A stretch of DNA of 64,000 nt from Marivirga tractuosa DSM 4126. GTDB lineage: Bacteria; Bacteroidota; Bacteroidia; Cytophagales; Cyclobacteriaceae. Below are positions 36,525 to 45,639 of the stretch, piece by piece; positions within the stretch are counted from its first letter, which is position 1, and the number at the start of each line of letters is the position of its first letter. The notes beneath the pieces are model-generated. The model did no database searches. It saw only the letters and a program-made list of their open reading frames with translations, and was not told the DNA's origin. The translations under genes were made by a program, and so were the position numbers. The stretch spans positions 2,697,001-2,761,000 of the forward strand of contig NC_014759.1 in NCBI RefSeq assembly GCF_000183425.1, in the 5' to 3' direction.

Positions 36525-37712
36525 ATGGATTTAGGGGTAAATATAATTGGGGCTTATCACTCTTCATTTGGCAAATTAGAAGGCGAGACTTTATACACGC
36601 TTTATGAAAAAGCAGTAAAAGGAGCTTTGCAAGATGCAGAAATTGAAGCAGCAGCTATTGATGGAGTATTTGTAGGCAATTACAGTGGAGGAGCTTTCAA
36701 TAGGCAGGAAAATATCGCTTCCTATGGTGTAAATGCTATACCTGAATTGCGCCACAAGCCGATGTATAGAACCGAAACAGCTTGTTCATCTGGTTCTTCT
36801 GCTATTCACATGGCGATTATGGCAATAAAATCAGGCATGATGAAACGCGTTTTAGTGGTTGGATTAGAAAAAATGACGGATTTGGATATTGCTGGAGTCA
36901 CAGAAGCTTTAGCCCTAGCTACTTACTGGCCTGAAGAAGGTAGTAAATCGGTAACAGCTCCCTGCATGTTTGCGGATTTAGCTAAAGGCTGGATGAAAAA
37001 ATACAATTATACCGAAGAACAATTAAGACCTTGGTTAGCTCAAATTTCTTCTAAAGCTTATACTACTGCTGCGGAAAATCCATTAGCCCAATTGCAAAAA
37101 CCAAAATCAGCAGAAGATATACTTTCATTGCCCGATGAAAAGAATCCGATGATATATCAGCCACTTCGACTGCATGATTGTTCATTAGTTTCAGATGGTT
37201 CTGCGGCTTTAGTACTGGAAGATGCCACTTTAAGTAGTGGCAAATCTGTTGCCATCAAAAGTTTCTATAGCGCAGCTGATTATTTGGATAGTTTTGGCAA
37301 AAGTAAATCAGACTACTTTCTGGAAGGTGCAGCTTTTGCGGTGGATAAAGCCTTAAAAGGAGCCGCTCTTAAAATTGAAGATATAAGTCTGGCTGAAGTA
37401 CATGATTGCTTTACCATAACCGAGCTTTTATTGTACAGTGCCATAGGAATTGCTCCTGCAGGCCGTGAATTTGAAGCTCTGGAAAGTGGAAAAGTATTTC
37501 CTGATGGCACATTACCAGTAAATTTATCAGGCGGATTAAAAGCCAAAGGTCATCCCATTGGAGCAACAGGAGTTGGAATGCATGCCTATATTTACAAGCA
37601 GTTGATGCAAGAAGCTTGGGGACATCAAGTAAAAGATGCCCAAAGAGGCCTAGTGGTAAATATTGGAGGTTCTGGTACTAGTAATGCGGTTTCGGTTTTG
37701 GAATCCTTTTAG
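36525..37712 (+). CDS. SCP-x-type thiolase
   Basis: A cytoplasmic thiolase-fold enzyme of 395 residues, likely acting on acyl-CoA substrates in fatty-acid or sterol-like degradation. The nucleophile is Cys87 (TETACSSGSSA), the HDCF motif is at 293-296 and GHPIGATG starts at about 342. The C-terminal 'CxG' of biosynthetic thiolases is replaced by NIGGSGTSNAV, as in SCP-x and archaeal-type thiolases. The length is complete. Two decayed copies of thiolase tails lie downstream at 39221-39367 and 45846-46055, from related but not identical paralogues. Confidence 0.9.
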   Translation: MDLGVNIIGAYHSSFGKLEGETLYTLYEKAVKGALQDAEIEAAAIDGVFVGNYSGGAFNRQENIASYGVNAIPELRHKPMYRTETACSSGSSAIHMAIMAIKSGMMKRVLVVGLEKMTDLDIAGVTEALALATYWPEEGSKSVTAPCMFADLAKGWMKKYNYTEEQLRPWLAQISSKAYTTAAENPLAQLQKPKSAEDILSLPDEKNPMIYQPLRLHDCSLVSDGSAALVLEDATLSSGKSVAIKSFYSAADYLDSFGKSKSDYFLEGAAFAVDKALKGAALKIEDISLAEVHDCFTITELLLYSAIGIAPAGREFEALESGKVFPDGTLPVNLSGGLKAKGHPIGATGVGMHAYIYKQLMQEAWGHQVKDAQRGLVVNIGGSGTSNAVSVLESF

Positions 37713-37796
37713 TTTCATCCAAGAGATAAAACGCATGTCCATCAATTTAATCTCCACCTTTATAAATCTTTCTTAAGTTTGTTTAATTTCGTCCCC

Positions 37797-39152
37797 ATGA
37801 AAAAGATCATTTGTACATCTTTTGCCCTGATTATCGGTTTTTCACTAATGGCTAAATCTGGTAAATTAGTGCTTACTGGAGCAGTCCAAAACCAATCTGC
37901 GACCACTATCGCTATCACAGACCTTAACAATCAAAAAATTGCCTCAGCAGAACTAGATGAAAACGGAGATTTCAGCATGTCCTTCAAGTTAGAATATGAC
38001 GGTTACTACTCTTTTGACTATGGTCGCAATGCAACATATATTTATCTGTATCCTAAAGATGAACTGCACATTAGCTTCGATGCCAATAACTTTGAAAGCA
38101 CACTCACTTTTGAAGGAAAGGGTGCGACTCGAAATAATTACTTGGCTAATAAATCAAACGTACAAGCCGAACTCACTAAAGACTTGGAAGCTTTTTATAA
38201 GGTGTCTGAGACGGATTATCTTGAAAACCTAGCAAATGTTAAAACTAGACATGAGGCATTGCTGGCTACCTATGATGTGCAAGAATTCTTTAGAAATGCA
38301 GAAAAAAGAGCTTTAGAGTATAACCGCTTGCTAAATATTCAGAATTATAAGACCAGCTATAAATTCTACCTTGGGGAAGATATTTCACCATCAGATGAAT
38401 TTTATGCGCCCATTAGTTCTGTGGATTTAGGAGATGAGGAGGAATATAAGAAACAGCCATATTACCGTTATTTGGTAAACTCAGTTTGGAGCGATCGCAT
38501 CGCAGCTGCCTCTGATGTAGATGGTATGTTGGGTGTTTTGAGCCAAGTGTCTTCCCAAGCTGTACTTATTAGTTTGGTAAACGGATTTTATTCAAAGATC
38601 TCTTCAAGTGAAGATCGCGCTAAAGATTACCTCAATCTTATCAAACGTGTAACTACGCACCAGCCTTTTATTGATGCGGCAGAAAAAAGATACCAAGAAG
38701 TAATTAGTGAGAAAGGCTTAACTCAAGGTGATATTTCTCCGGAATTCAATTATGAAACAGTGGATGGCAACACTGTTAGTTTGAGCGACCTAAAAGGAAA
38801 ATACGTATACATCGATGTTTGGGCTACCTGGTGCGGACCTTGCATCAAACAAATACCCTATCTGAAGGAACTGGAAGAACTATATCAGGATAAGAATGTA
38901 GTTTTTGTGAGTATCTCCGTTGATAAAGAGACCGCCAAAAATAAATGGAAAAAGATGATAGCAGAAAAAGAACTTGGAGGACTGCAACTCTTTGCTGATA
39001 AGTCCTTCGATAGTGAATTTATGGAAGCCTATGCAGTCAATTCTATTCCACGTTTCATCTTGATAGATCCTGATGGGAAGATTGTTAATCCTGAAGCACC
39101 AAGGCCGTCCTTCCAGAAAACCAGAAAGCTTTTAGATAGCTTATTAAAGTAG
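37797..39152 (+). CDS. Periplasmic TlpA-like thiol:disulfide oxidoreductase
   Basis: 451 residues from the ATG at 37797, which gives signal peptide MKKIICTSFALIIGFSLMA. The N-terminal part is a DUF4369-like beta domain (LTGAVQNQSATTIAITDLNNQ), the middle is helical, and the C-terminal 140 residues are a thioredoxin fold with the redox motif WCGPC (Cys346, Cys349) and the cis-Pro in NSIPRFILID. This architecture is common in Bacteroidota, often one of many paralogues, and acts in periplasmic disulfide reduction or cytochrome maturation. It lies between the intact thiolase and a thiolase-tail relic. Confidence 0.9.
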   Translation: MKKIICTSFALIIGFSLMAKSGKLVLTGAVQNQSATTIAITDLNNQKIASAELDENGDFSMSFKLEYDGYYSFDYGRNATYIYLYPKDELHISFDANNFESTLTFEGKGATRNNYLANKSNVQAELTKDLEAFYKVSETDYLENLANVKTRHEALLATYDVQEFFRNAEKRALEYNRLLNIQNYKTSYKFYLGEDISPSDEFYAPISSVDLGDEEEYKKQPYYRYLVNSVWSDRIAAASDVDGMLGVLSQVSSQAVLISLVNGFYSKISSSEDRAKDYLNLIKRVTTHQPFIDAAEKRYQEVISEKGLTQGDISPEFNYETVDGNTVSLSDLKGKYVYIDVWATWCGPCIKQIPYLKELEELYQDKNVVFVSISVDKETAKNKWKKMIAEKELGGLQLFADKSFDSEFMEAYAVNSIPRFILIDPDGKIVNPEAPRPSFQKTRKLLDSLLK

Positions 39153-39220
39153 TTTTAGGTTTTAAAATTCCCGTATTTATACTGTTTCATGGCTAAATGG
39201 ATTTCTACCATCCTCTACTT

Positions 39221-39367
39221 CCCATTAAAATTTAATATCCCACTGAAAAACAGCAGTAGGAATGCATGACAACATCAACAAACAACTGGTGCAACAAGCC
39301 TGGGCAAAACAAATGAAAAATGTCCAAACAGGCTTAGCGGTGAATATTGGAGGCTCGATGGGTGCTA
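39221..39367 (+). pseudogene. Relic of a thiolase C-terminus
   Basis: About 49 codons align to the last 50 residues of the intact thiolase at 36525. The most readable part runs GMHDNINKQLVQQAWAKQ (intact gene: GMHAYIYKQLMQEAWGHQ) and then TGLAVNIGGS (intact: RGLVVNIGGS). Upstream, the GHPIGATG region is recognisable only as scattered matches with a broken frame. It is cut off exactly where the convergent PLP-enzyme gene ends (39365-39367). No start or catalytic Cys remains, so it cannot be functional. Confidence 0.75.
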
Positions 39368-41209
39368 CATTTGCCCCACAAAATCCGAAAAAACCTTCTT
39401 ATGGTGCTCCAAATCCAAATCAGGAGAAACGGATACTCTGGCGATATAATCCTTGTCAGATTCCTTTGTAGTTCCTTGTGTGGAAGTTGCAGGAATTGTC
39501 CAGTAACAGCCTTTTAGCTGACCATAACTCACACAGTATTTACTTTCCTCAGGAATTTCCGTGATCATCATATTGATCAGTTTAAGATTTAGAGCTCTCT
39601 TATAGTTTTCTCTTTCTTCCTCTGTTTCGCCTTTGGTAGGAAGGTCTAAAGAAAAGACTGAAGGCGTAAAATCTTGCTCTGCTAATTCTTCTGAAACGAA
39701 ATTGATCTTAGCTGTTGGTAAAACTTCTTTGATGTGATTTACAAATTCCCTTGTATTTTTATAAGCATCCACAATTCTTTGGTTCATGGAAGGCAATTGC
39801 TCAGCTAATATTTCAGTTTGCAGATCGGTAGCTTCATTATCGCAAAGGATTAAATGCTTTTCTATATTTCTCATCAAATCAGATCCTTTTTGATTTGATG
39901 AAACATAACCTGCCGTGCATTTTCCACCACTTGGAAACTTAGATCCGCTTACATAAGAAATCACACGGATGTCCGAAAGAATCCCATCTTCGCTTAAAAA
40001 TTGAATGTTCGGACAAAAGGTTTGATCTAAAATAAATACCGGATCAATTGCCTTTTCACCATATGGAGTTTTTCGCTCTTTACTAAGTGCGGCTCTTAAT
40101 TGCTCCATATCTGGAACTTCCACTCTTGGGTTTGTTGGAATTTCCGCAATGATATAAGGAACTGCATTTTCTTGTGCTACACGATCTAAAACTTTATCCG
40201 TGCTTTGCACCATATCATTATCGCCATCTACTGGAAGATCCAAGATTTCGACATTTGGAATGCATGCCGCTACTCTTCTAGCTTGGTCATTTGTTCCACC
40301 ATAGCAATTAGGGGGAACTATAATTTTGATTTCTTTGCCAGGGTGATTTTGCAATGCCTCCTCAACTAAGCCCATCATGATGGCATATTGTACGGAAAGA
40401 CCACAATTTCCTAATAAAGCTTTTGTATCTGCAGCTGTTATTTTTTTAATGGAATCTAAAACGGAAGCTTTATCTGATTCGAATTTAGCTTTGTCGTGCT
40501 TCGGTGGATTTTGACCTTGCAATAATTGCAAAGCAGTATAACAATTTTGAGGTGTCATACTTATCGTTTCTCTTCTTCGCACATGCTGAATTGCAGAAAT
40601 GTAAGCTTCATTTTGTTCTCCATTCACCAATATAATACTTCCTAATTGGCTATGGATACTGAGATAAAAATCAATATTTTCGTTGAGGGTTACTTTTCCT
40701 ATTTCATCATTTTGTGAAATAAAAATAGTGCTGCCGTCAAATGCAGAAATATCTTCTATATTTTCAACTTGCTTTAATTCAAAATTGTAGTTATAAACAG
40801 ATTTTACCGTTTCCAAATCAAAATAAGAAGGTAATTCACCTTTATAAGCAATTATTGTTTTCTTTTCATCAAATAGATTTTTTCTTAGTACCGCTAAAAT
40901 CGGAACTGTCCTTGATGAAAAACTGATGACCTGATCAGCTTTTAAGTTGTTAAGTTTAGCAATTCCCCATTCCAATACGGAAGATAAAGGATGCCCTAAT
41001 CGAATATAATCATAAGCAGTCGGCAGGGCACTTAGTTTGGAAGTCTCAGCATCCTCCTGAGAATATAGTCTTTCAAAACGCTCCAAAAATTCTGTTTTGG
41101 CTAAGTCTTCCTTATAAATATCCAATCTATGGGTGGTGAGTTTCAACCAATCAGATGGAACATTTTTCACTACATTATCTATATAATTCAGGGCTCTGCT
41201 ATCGTTCAT
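39365..41209 (-). CDS. PLP-dependent enzyme of the Cys/Met-metabolism group, extended form
   Basis: A 614-residue fold-type I PLP enzyme with a cystathionine-synthase-like C-terminal part. The N-terminal 200 residues are an extra domain (YDYIRLGHPLSSVLEWGIAKL). The PLP core has IIVPPNCYGGTNDQARR and FILDQTFCPNIQF; the Schiff-base Lys is probably in SGSKFPSGGK (Lys424 or Lys429). The family is seen in Bacteroidota as an uncharacterised 'PLP-dependent transferase', so I give no reaction. Length is about 200 residues above a normal cystathionine gamma-synthase. Its 3' end touches the thiolase relic. Confidence 0.75.
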   Translation of the reverse strand: MNDSRALNYIDNVVKNVPSDWLKLTTHRLDIYKEDLAKTEFLERFERLYSQEDAETSKLSALPTAYDYIRLGHPLSSVLEWGIAKLNNLKADQVISFSSRTVPILAVLRKNLFDEKKTIIAYKGELPSYFDLETVKSVYNYNFELKQVENIEDISAFDGSTIFISQNDEIGKVTLNENIDFYLSIHSQLGSIILVNGEQNEAYISAIQHVRRRETISMTPQNCYTALQLLQGQNPPKHDKAKFESDKASVLDSIKKITAADTKALLGNCGLSVQYAIMMGLVEEALQNHPGKEIKIIVPPNCYGGTNDQARRVAACIPNVEILDLPVDGDNDMVQSTDKVLDRVAQENAVPYIIAEIPTNPRVEVPDMEQLRAALSKERKTPYGEKAIDPVFILDQTFCPNIQFLSEDGILSDIRVISYVSGSKFPSGGKCTAGYVSSNQKGSDLMRNIEKHLILCDNEATDLQTEILAEQLPSMNQRIVDAYKNTREFVNHIKEVLPTAKINFVSEELAEQDFTPSVFSLDLPTKGETEEERENYKRALNLKLINMMITEIPEESKYCVSYGQLKGCYWTIPATSTQGTTKESDKDYIARVSVSPDLDLEHHKKVFSDFVGQM

Positions 41210-41300
41210 TATCTTCTTTTGCTATTAGATGTTTCCGTATAATACTCGTGTTATAAATAGATGTTGTCCTAATTTGTTTTTAGGTGCACAAAAGTAAAAC

Positions 41301-41338
41301 AATTTGTAGAGACGCGATGCATCGCGTCTCTACAAATT
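41301..41338. repeat. Perfect 38-bp palindrome
   Basis: Two 19-bp arms, perfectly complementary with no loop (arm AATTTGTAGAGACGCGATG). It lies 93 bp downstream of the vWA gene stop and 92 bp upstream of the PLP gene. It resembles a dispersed palindromic element known from many Bacteroidota and cyanobacterial genomes, and could also act as a hairpin terminator for the vWA transcript. Confidence 0.85.
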
Positions 41339-41430
41339 CCCCCAATCATTAAATGTATCCCCCCGCCAATTCCGCGGATTATATTTAATATATTCTGAAA
41401 TACGAATTTTAAACTTTTCACAATTAAGAA

Positions 41431-43287
41431 CTAATTCTCAACCATCATACTGCTCGATTCTACCAGCTTGATGAATTCAATTCTATAACCATTTTCATCT
41501 TTTCCTTTTGCACTTCTGGCCAAATCTGTCACTAGCTTATAATCCCCTTTTTCAATATAATCCGAATCCTTTAAAAGCATCCCATAAGTAGCCACAGCAG
41601 CCGACCAACGAAAGTTATCTGAAGTTTTATCAAGGGCCCTAACACTATTGTCTACCGTTTTCACAATTAACTTACTGACCTCTCCATCAGGCGCTTTATA
41701 TCTGAATTTTACGGTGAGTAACTCGTCACCATAATTGCTCTGTTCTGTTTTTCCTTTATTCTGCTGATACTTCAAATCATCGATAGGTTTAAAATAACTA
41801 TCCACCCCTTTAGGGATAATTTCATATAAAGCCGTAACCGTATGACCAGAACCTAGCTCCCCAGCGTCTTTTTTATCATTGTTAAAATCCTCATTATTGA
41901 GCTTTCTATTTTCGTAGCCAATTAGTCGATAGGCTGTAACGTTGGCGGGGTTAAACTCTACCTGTATTTTCACATCTTTGGCAATGGTAAAGAGAGTACC
42001 TCCAAACTCATTCACTAATACCTTTTTCGCTTCTAAAATATTGTCGATATATGCATAATTGCCATTACCTTTGTCAGCCAATATTTCCATTTTTGAATCC
42101 TTGTAGTTACCCATTCCAAAGCCTAAAACTGTAAGAAAGACGCCTTCTTTTCTTTTCTTCTCAATCAAATCTTCCATGGCTTCATTTGAACTTGCTCCCA
42201 CATTAAAGTCACCATCAGTAGCTAAAATGATGCGATTGTTGCCTTCTTTTATGAAATTTTCTTTCGCAATTTTATAAGCTAATTCTATGCCTGCTCCACC
42301 GGCAGTAGAACCACCTGCCTGTAAATTCTGTAAAGCTTCAATAATTTTGTCTTTTTCGTTGCCAGAAGTGGGAGGAAGCACACATCCTGCTGCACCAGCA
42401 TACACCACAATAGATACCTTATCCTCTTCTCGTAGCTGGTCAACCAACATTTTCAGGCCTGATTTCAGCAAGGGCAGTTTATTTTGAGCAAACATAGAAC
42501 CTGACACATCTAATAGAAAAACCAGATTGGAAGCTGGCAGATTTTCTGTGGGGATCACCTTACCCTGCAAGCCTATGTGCACAAGTTGATGCTTTTTGTT
42601 CCAAGGTGCTTGCGAAACTTCCGTATTGATAGAAAATGGGTCTTGACCGCTTGGTTGTTTGTAGTCATAATTGAAGTAGTTAATCATTTCCTCTATTCTC
42701 ACTGCATCTTTAGGTGGATTTTGACCACTGTTGATAAATCTTCTCATATTAGAGTAAGAAGCAGCATCTACATCTATTGAAAAAGTGGACAGCGGATTTT
42801 GGGTAGCTTCCTGAAAAGTATTTTCGTCAAGACCTTGGTATTCTTCAGTATTAGAATTATGGTAGGGTGCTTCAGCATCTACTGGGAAATAACTTTGATC
42901 GGCTTGATAGCTTGCCACTTTTCTTTTTGAGAATATATTCCGCGAAGGAGTACCCGTGACTACCACTTCCGATAATTGGGCAACATCAGCTTTCAATTGC
43001 ACATCAATAACACTTCGCCCTTTTATCAGCACTTCCTTTTTCTCCATTCCAATGTAGCTAAAAACTAATATGCCTTTTAGAGAAGGCACCTTGATGGAGT
43101 ATTCTCCATATAAATCAGTAGTCACCCCTGTTGAAGACCCTTTCAGTAATACATTGACTCCCGGTAAATCTTCGCCACTATTGAAATCTGTGACTTTCCC
43201 GCTGATAGTGATTGATTGTGCAGCTAACATAGCTGAACTGATCAAAATAAGACAGCTTATTCTTATTACATCCCTTAACTTTTCCAT
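41431..43287 (-). CDS. Secreted vWA-domain protein (YfbK-like) with SusC-type N-terminal module
   Basis: An exported 618-residue protein. The ATG at 43287 gives signal peptide MEKLRDVIRISCLILISSAMLAA; the open frame reaches 38 codons further without a signal. Next is a carboxypeptidase-regulatory beta domain (about 24-100, SGKVTDFNSGEDLPGVNV) ending in DVAQLSEVVVTG, the SusC-type tail. A YfbK linker (QDPFSINTEVSQAPWN) leads to a vWA domain with MIDAS DVSGS from Asp260 and ATDGDFNVG, then a DUF3520-like C-terminal domain (YKAPDGEVSKLIVK). It is divergent from a sigma factor/TonB-like operon sharing the same regulatory module. Confidence 0.85.
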   Translation of the reverse strand: MEKLRDVIRISCLILISSAMLAAQSITISGKVTDFNSGEDLPGVNVLLKGSSTGVTTDLYGEYSIKVPSLKGILVFSYIGMEKKEVLIKGRSVIDVQLKADVAQLSEVVVTGTPSRNIFSKRKVASYQADQSYFPVDAEAPYHNSNTEEYQGLDENTFQEATQNPLSTFSIDVDAASYSNMRRFINSGQNPPKDAVRIEEMINYFNYDYKQPSGQDPFSINTEVSQAPWNKKHQLVHIGLQGKVIPTENLPASNLVFLLDVSGSMFAQNKLPLLKSGLKMLVDQLREEDKVSIVVYAGAAGCVLPPTSGNEKDKIIEALQNLQAGGSTAGGAGIELAYKIAKENFIKEGNNRIILATDGDFNVGASSNEAMEDLIEKKRKEGVFLTVLGFGMGNYKDSKMEILADKGNGNYAYIDNILEAKKVLVNEFGGTLFTIAKDVKIQVEFNPANVTAYRLIGYENRKLNNEDFNNDKKDAGELGSGHTVTALYEIIPKGVDSYFKPIDDLKYQQNKGKTEQSNYGDELLTVKFRYKAPDGEVSKLIVKTVDNSVRALDKTSDNFRWSAAVATYGMLLKDSDYIEKGDYKLVTDLARSAKGKDENGYRIEFIKLVESSSMMVEN

Positions 43288-43549
43288 GATCGATAATTTT
43301 ATGTGAAACATTTTTGTATACAGGATGCAGGCTCTACATAAATTCCATAAAAATATTTTCAGTTTTTTATTTATTGAAAAGAAGCTAGAAGTAATAATCA
43401 ATCAAATAATCATATAAAACTCTATAAATCAAGCGTATGTGAATAAATTTAACTTTGCGATTTACTACTGAATTAAACTTAGAATTTCAGTTTTCTGTAT
43501 TTTATTGACATATAAAAAATTAACTTAGCAAATTCCACAGCAGGATTGA

Positions 43550-44125
43550 GTGACAGATAAAAACGACATACAAGAAGAAAAACTATTGCTTGAACAATTC
43601 CGAGAAACTCAGGATCTTGATCTGTTGGGCAAGTTATACCAACCTTATATGCATCTGGTTTATGGAGTTTGTCTAAAATATTTGAAAGACAAAGCTTCAG
43701 CCCAGGATGCTGTGATGGCTATTTTTGAAGAGTTAGTGATAAAACTTCCCAAGCACGAGGTGGAAAACTTTAAAAGTTGGCTTTACGTGCTAAGCAAAAA
43801 CCATTGCTTAATGGAATTGAGAAAGCAAAATCGTCAAAAAACGGATAGTTTTGATTTTTCAGACCTTGAGCTTATGGAAAATGGTCAATTGAAGCATCAT
43901 GAAGAAGACTATGCTGTTCAGGACGACAATCTGGAAAAATTAACTGCATGTATTGCGCAATTAAAGAAAGAACAAAGGCAATGCGTGGAGTTGTTCTACT
44001 TGGACAAAAAGAGTTATCAAGAAATTACGGATAGTACTTCTTACGAATTAAAGAAAGTGAAAAGCTACATACAAAATGCGAAACGAAATTTAAAACAGTG
44101 CATGGAACAAGGTGAAGAAAGATAA
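43550..44125 (+). CDS. ECF-like RNA polymerase sigma factor
   Basis: A 191-residue sigma-70 family protein with region 2 (LLGKLYQPYMHLVYGVCLKYLKD, FKSWLYVLSKNHCLMELRK) and region 4 (ACIAQLKKEQRQCVELFYLDKKSYQEI). The start is a GTG at 43550; no ATG precedes region 2 in a suitable place. The intergenic DNA to the divergent vWA gene (262 bp) probably holds promoters for both. The stop overlaps the next gene by 14 bp, so the membrane protein encoded there is translationally coupled and is a candidate anti-sigma factor. Confidence 0.9.
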   Translation: MTDKNDIQEEKLLLEQFRETQDLDLLGKLYQPYMHLVYGVCLKYLKDKASAQDAVMAIFEELVIKLPKHEVENFKSWLYVLSKNHCLMELRKQNRQKTDSFDFSDLELMENGQLKHHEEDYAVQDDNLEKLTACIAQLKKEQRQCVELFYLDKKSYQEITDSTSYELKKVKSYIQNAKRNLKQCMEQGEER

Positions 44126-45482
44126 AAACCATAGTGACCCTATTCGAGACCTGAGCATAGAAAAAATGCAAGCGTATCTTGATGGCACTTTAAGTCCTGA
44201 AGAGCAGCATCAAGTTGAAAAATATTTGCTGAATCATCCTTTCGAGGCAGAGGCTATGGAAGGTTATTTAGAAAATCCAGATGCGCTGCATGATTTGCCA
44301 AGTCTTAAGGCCAATTTAAGGGCTAGAACTACACCTAAGCAAGAACAAAAAATAATTCCTTTGTGGAGAAAAGCATTGCCATATGCTGCCGTCTTCTTAT
44401 TGCTTATTATTTCTAGCGTACTCATTATCAATTTTTTTCAGCAAGATGAATCATTTACTCCCTTGGCTATTAAATCGGAAGAGGCCGTAAAATTTGAAAA
44501 AAATGAAAGCCCTGCAAACCCGCCCAGCCCTTTACAAGCTGAGAAAATAGAAAAGGAAGCAGAGAATCTACCAAAGGCAACAGTTGAAAGTAATGAATCT
44601 GAAAGTAAACAAGAAATAGAAGTGCCTATCAAAATAGTCGAAGATGCTGAACGCATTGCTCAAAATGAACCGATCAGTATTGAAGAGGATTTAATTGTTT
44701 CAGAGAATGCTGTTCCTTATGAAGATAGCTTTCAAGAGTTAAATAAGGACTCAATTGTGGAAAAAGTAGCAGAAATTGAGGCTGAACAAAGCAAACCTTC
44801 AGCAGCAAGAAGTAAAAAGGCCAATGAATTGGCATCTTCTATCGCTCCAACTAATGATGAAACGGATCAAGCAGATATTAGAAAAGTTGCTGTCTCCCCA
44901 AGGATTTCAGGAGAAGTGCTAGATGCTGAAACGGGAGAGGCTATTCCAGGAGCTAATGTAATAGTCAAGGGTACTTCCATAGCCACTAGCACTGATTTAG
45001 ATGGCATTTTTGAGATTGAAGCAGAGCTAAATGATGTTCTCATCGTGAATTTTATAGGCATGGAACAGCAAGAATTTGTTGTAAGTGAAGAGAAGGATAA
45101 TAAGATATTCTTAAACGCAGATGTTGCTCAATTAAGCGAAGTCGTTGTTACAAGTGTCGGCCAAGGGAAAGAAGAAGACAATACCTATAGTGCAGCAAGA
45201 CCCAGCATCGGTTTTTCTGATTACCGTGATTATCTCAAAGATAATTTAAGATATCCTACAAAAGCCATGCAGGAGGGCACAGAAGGAAGAGTCAGATTAA
45301 AATTAAGTATCAATACCTCTGGTACTATTACGGAGATAGAGGTACTAAAAGGACTGGGAAATGGCTGTGATGAAGAGGCAATACGCTTAATCAAAGAAGG
45401 ACCAAGATGGGAACCTGCTAAAAAGGGAGATACCTCCGTGGCTTCAAGCAAGAAAATTACGGTTCGGTTTAAAATTGAATAA
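44112..45482 (+). CDS. Anti-sigma-like membrane protein fused to SusC-type module and TonB C-terminal domain
   Basis: A 456-residue inner-membrane protein starting at GTG 44112 inside the sigma-factor gene. The cytoplasmic N-terminus (MQAYLDGTLSPEEQHQVEKYLLNHP) is the helical pattern of anti-sigma factors but lacks the zinc Cys/His set. One TM helix spans residues 88-109. The periplasmic part is an acidic linker, then a carboxypeptidase-regulatory domain (266-345; SGEVLDAETGEAIPGANVIV), DVAQLSEVVVTS, and a TonB C-terminal fold (about 375-456; EGRVRLKLSINTSGTITEIEVL). The order predicts a signalling or energy-transducing link between the periplasm and the sigma factor. Confidence 0.85.
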   Translation: MKKDKNHSDPIRDLSIEKMQAYLDGTLSPEEQHQVEKYLLNHPFEAEAMEGYLENPDALHDLPSLKANLRARTTPKQEQKIIPLWRKALPYAAVFLLLIISSVLIINFFQQDESFTPLAIKSEEAVKFEKNESPANPPSPLQAEKIEKEAENLPKATVESNESESKQEIEVPIKIVEDAERIAQNEPISIEEDLIVSENAVPYEDSFQELNKDSIVEKVAEIEAEQSKPSAARSKKANELASSIAPTNDETDQADIRKVAVSPRISGEVLDAETGEAIPGANVIVKGTSIATSTDLDGIFEIEAELNDVLIVNFIGMEQQEFVVSEEKDNKIFLNADVAQLSEVVVTSVGQGKEEDNTYSAARPSIGFSDYRDYLKDNLRYPTKAMQEGTEGRVRLKLSINTSGTITEIEVLKGLGNGCDEEAIRLIKEGPRWEPAKKGDTSVASSKKITVRFKIE

Positions 45483-45602
45483 AACATCTGCTGTTGTTGT
45501 ATCTGTTCTTTCTTAGTTGTAAAATCAAACTCGCTTAGCAGTGAACCTTACTTTTAAGATTAGTTATCCTTAAAAATACATCTAGCCATCCTATAACCTT
45601 TC

Positions 45603-45610
45603 TATATTTG
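45603..45610 (+). promoter_or_regulatory. Bacteroidota -7 promoter element (TANNTTTG)
   Basis: TATATTTG lies 29 bp before the start of the chimeric pseudogene. A similar element, TACCTTTA at 50103-50110, lies before the intact UvrA-like gene, suggesting that the promoter was duplicated together with the gene head. Confidence 0.4.
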
Positions 45611-45639
45611 TCCGTTCAAAAGAGAAACAAAAAATCTTT

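Noticed and set aside
39262..39471. A 69-codon open frame
   Set aside because: Its first 40 codons are a thiolase-tail relic and the rest is antisense to the PLP-enzyme gene, so it was annotated as a pseudogene instead.
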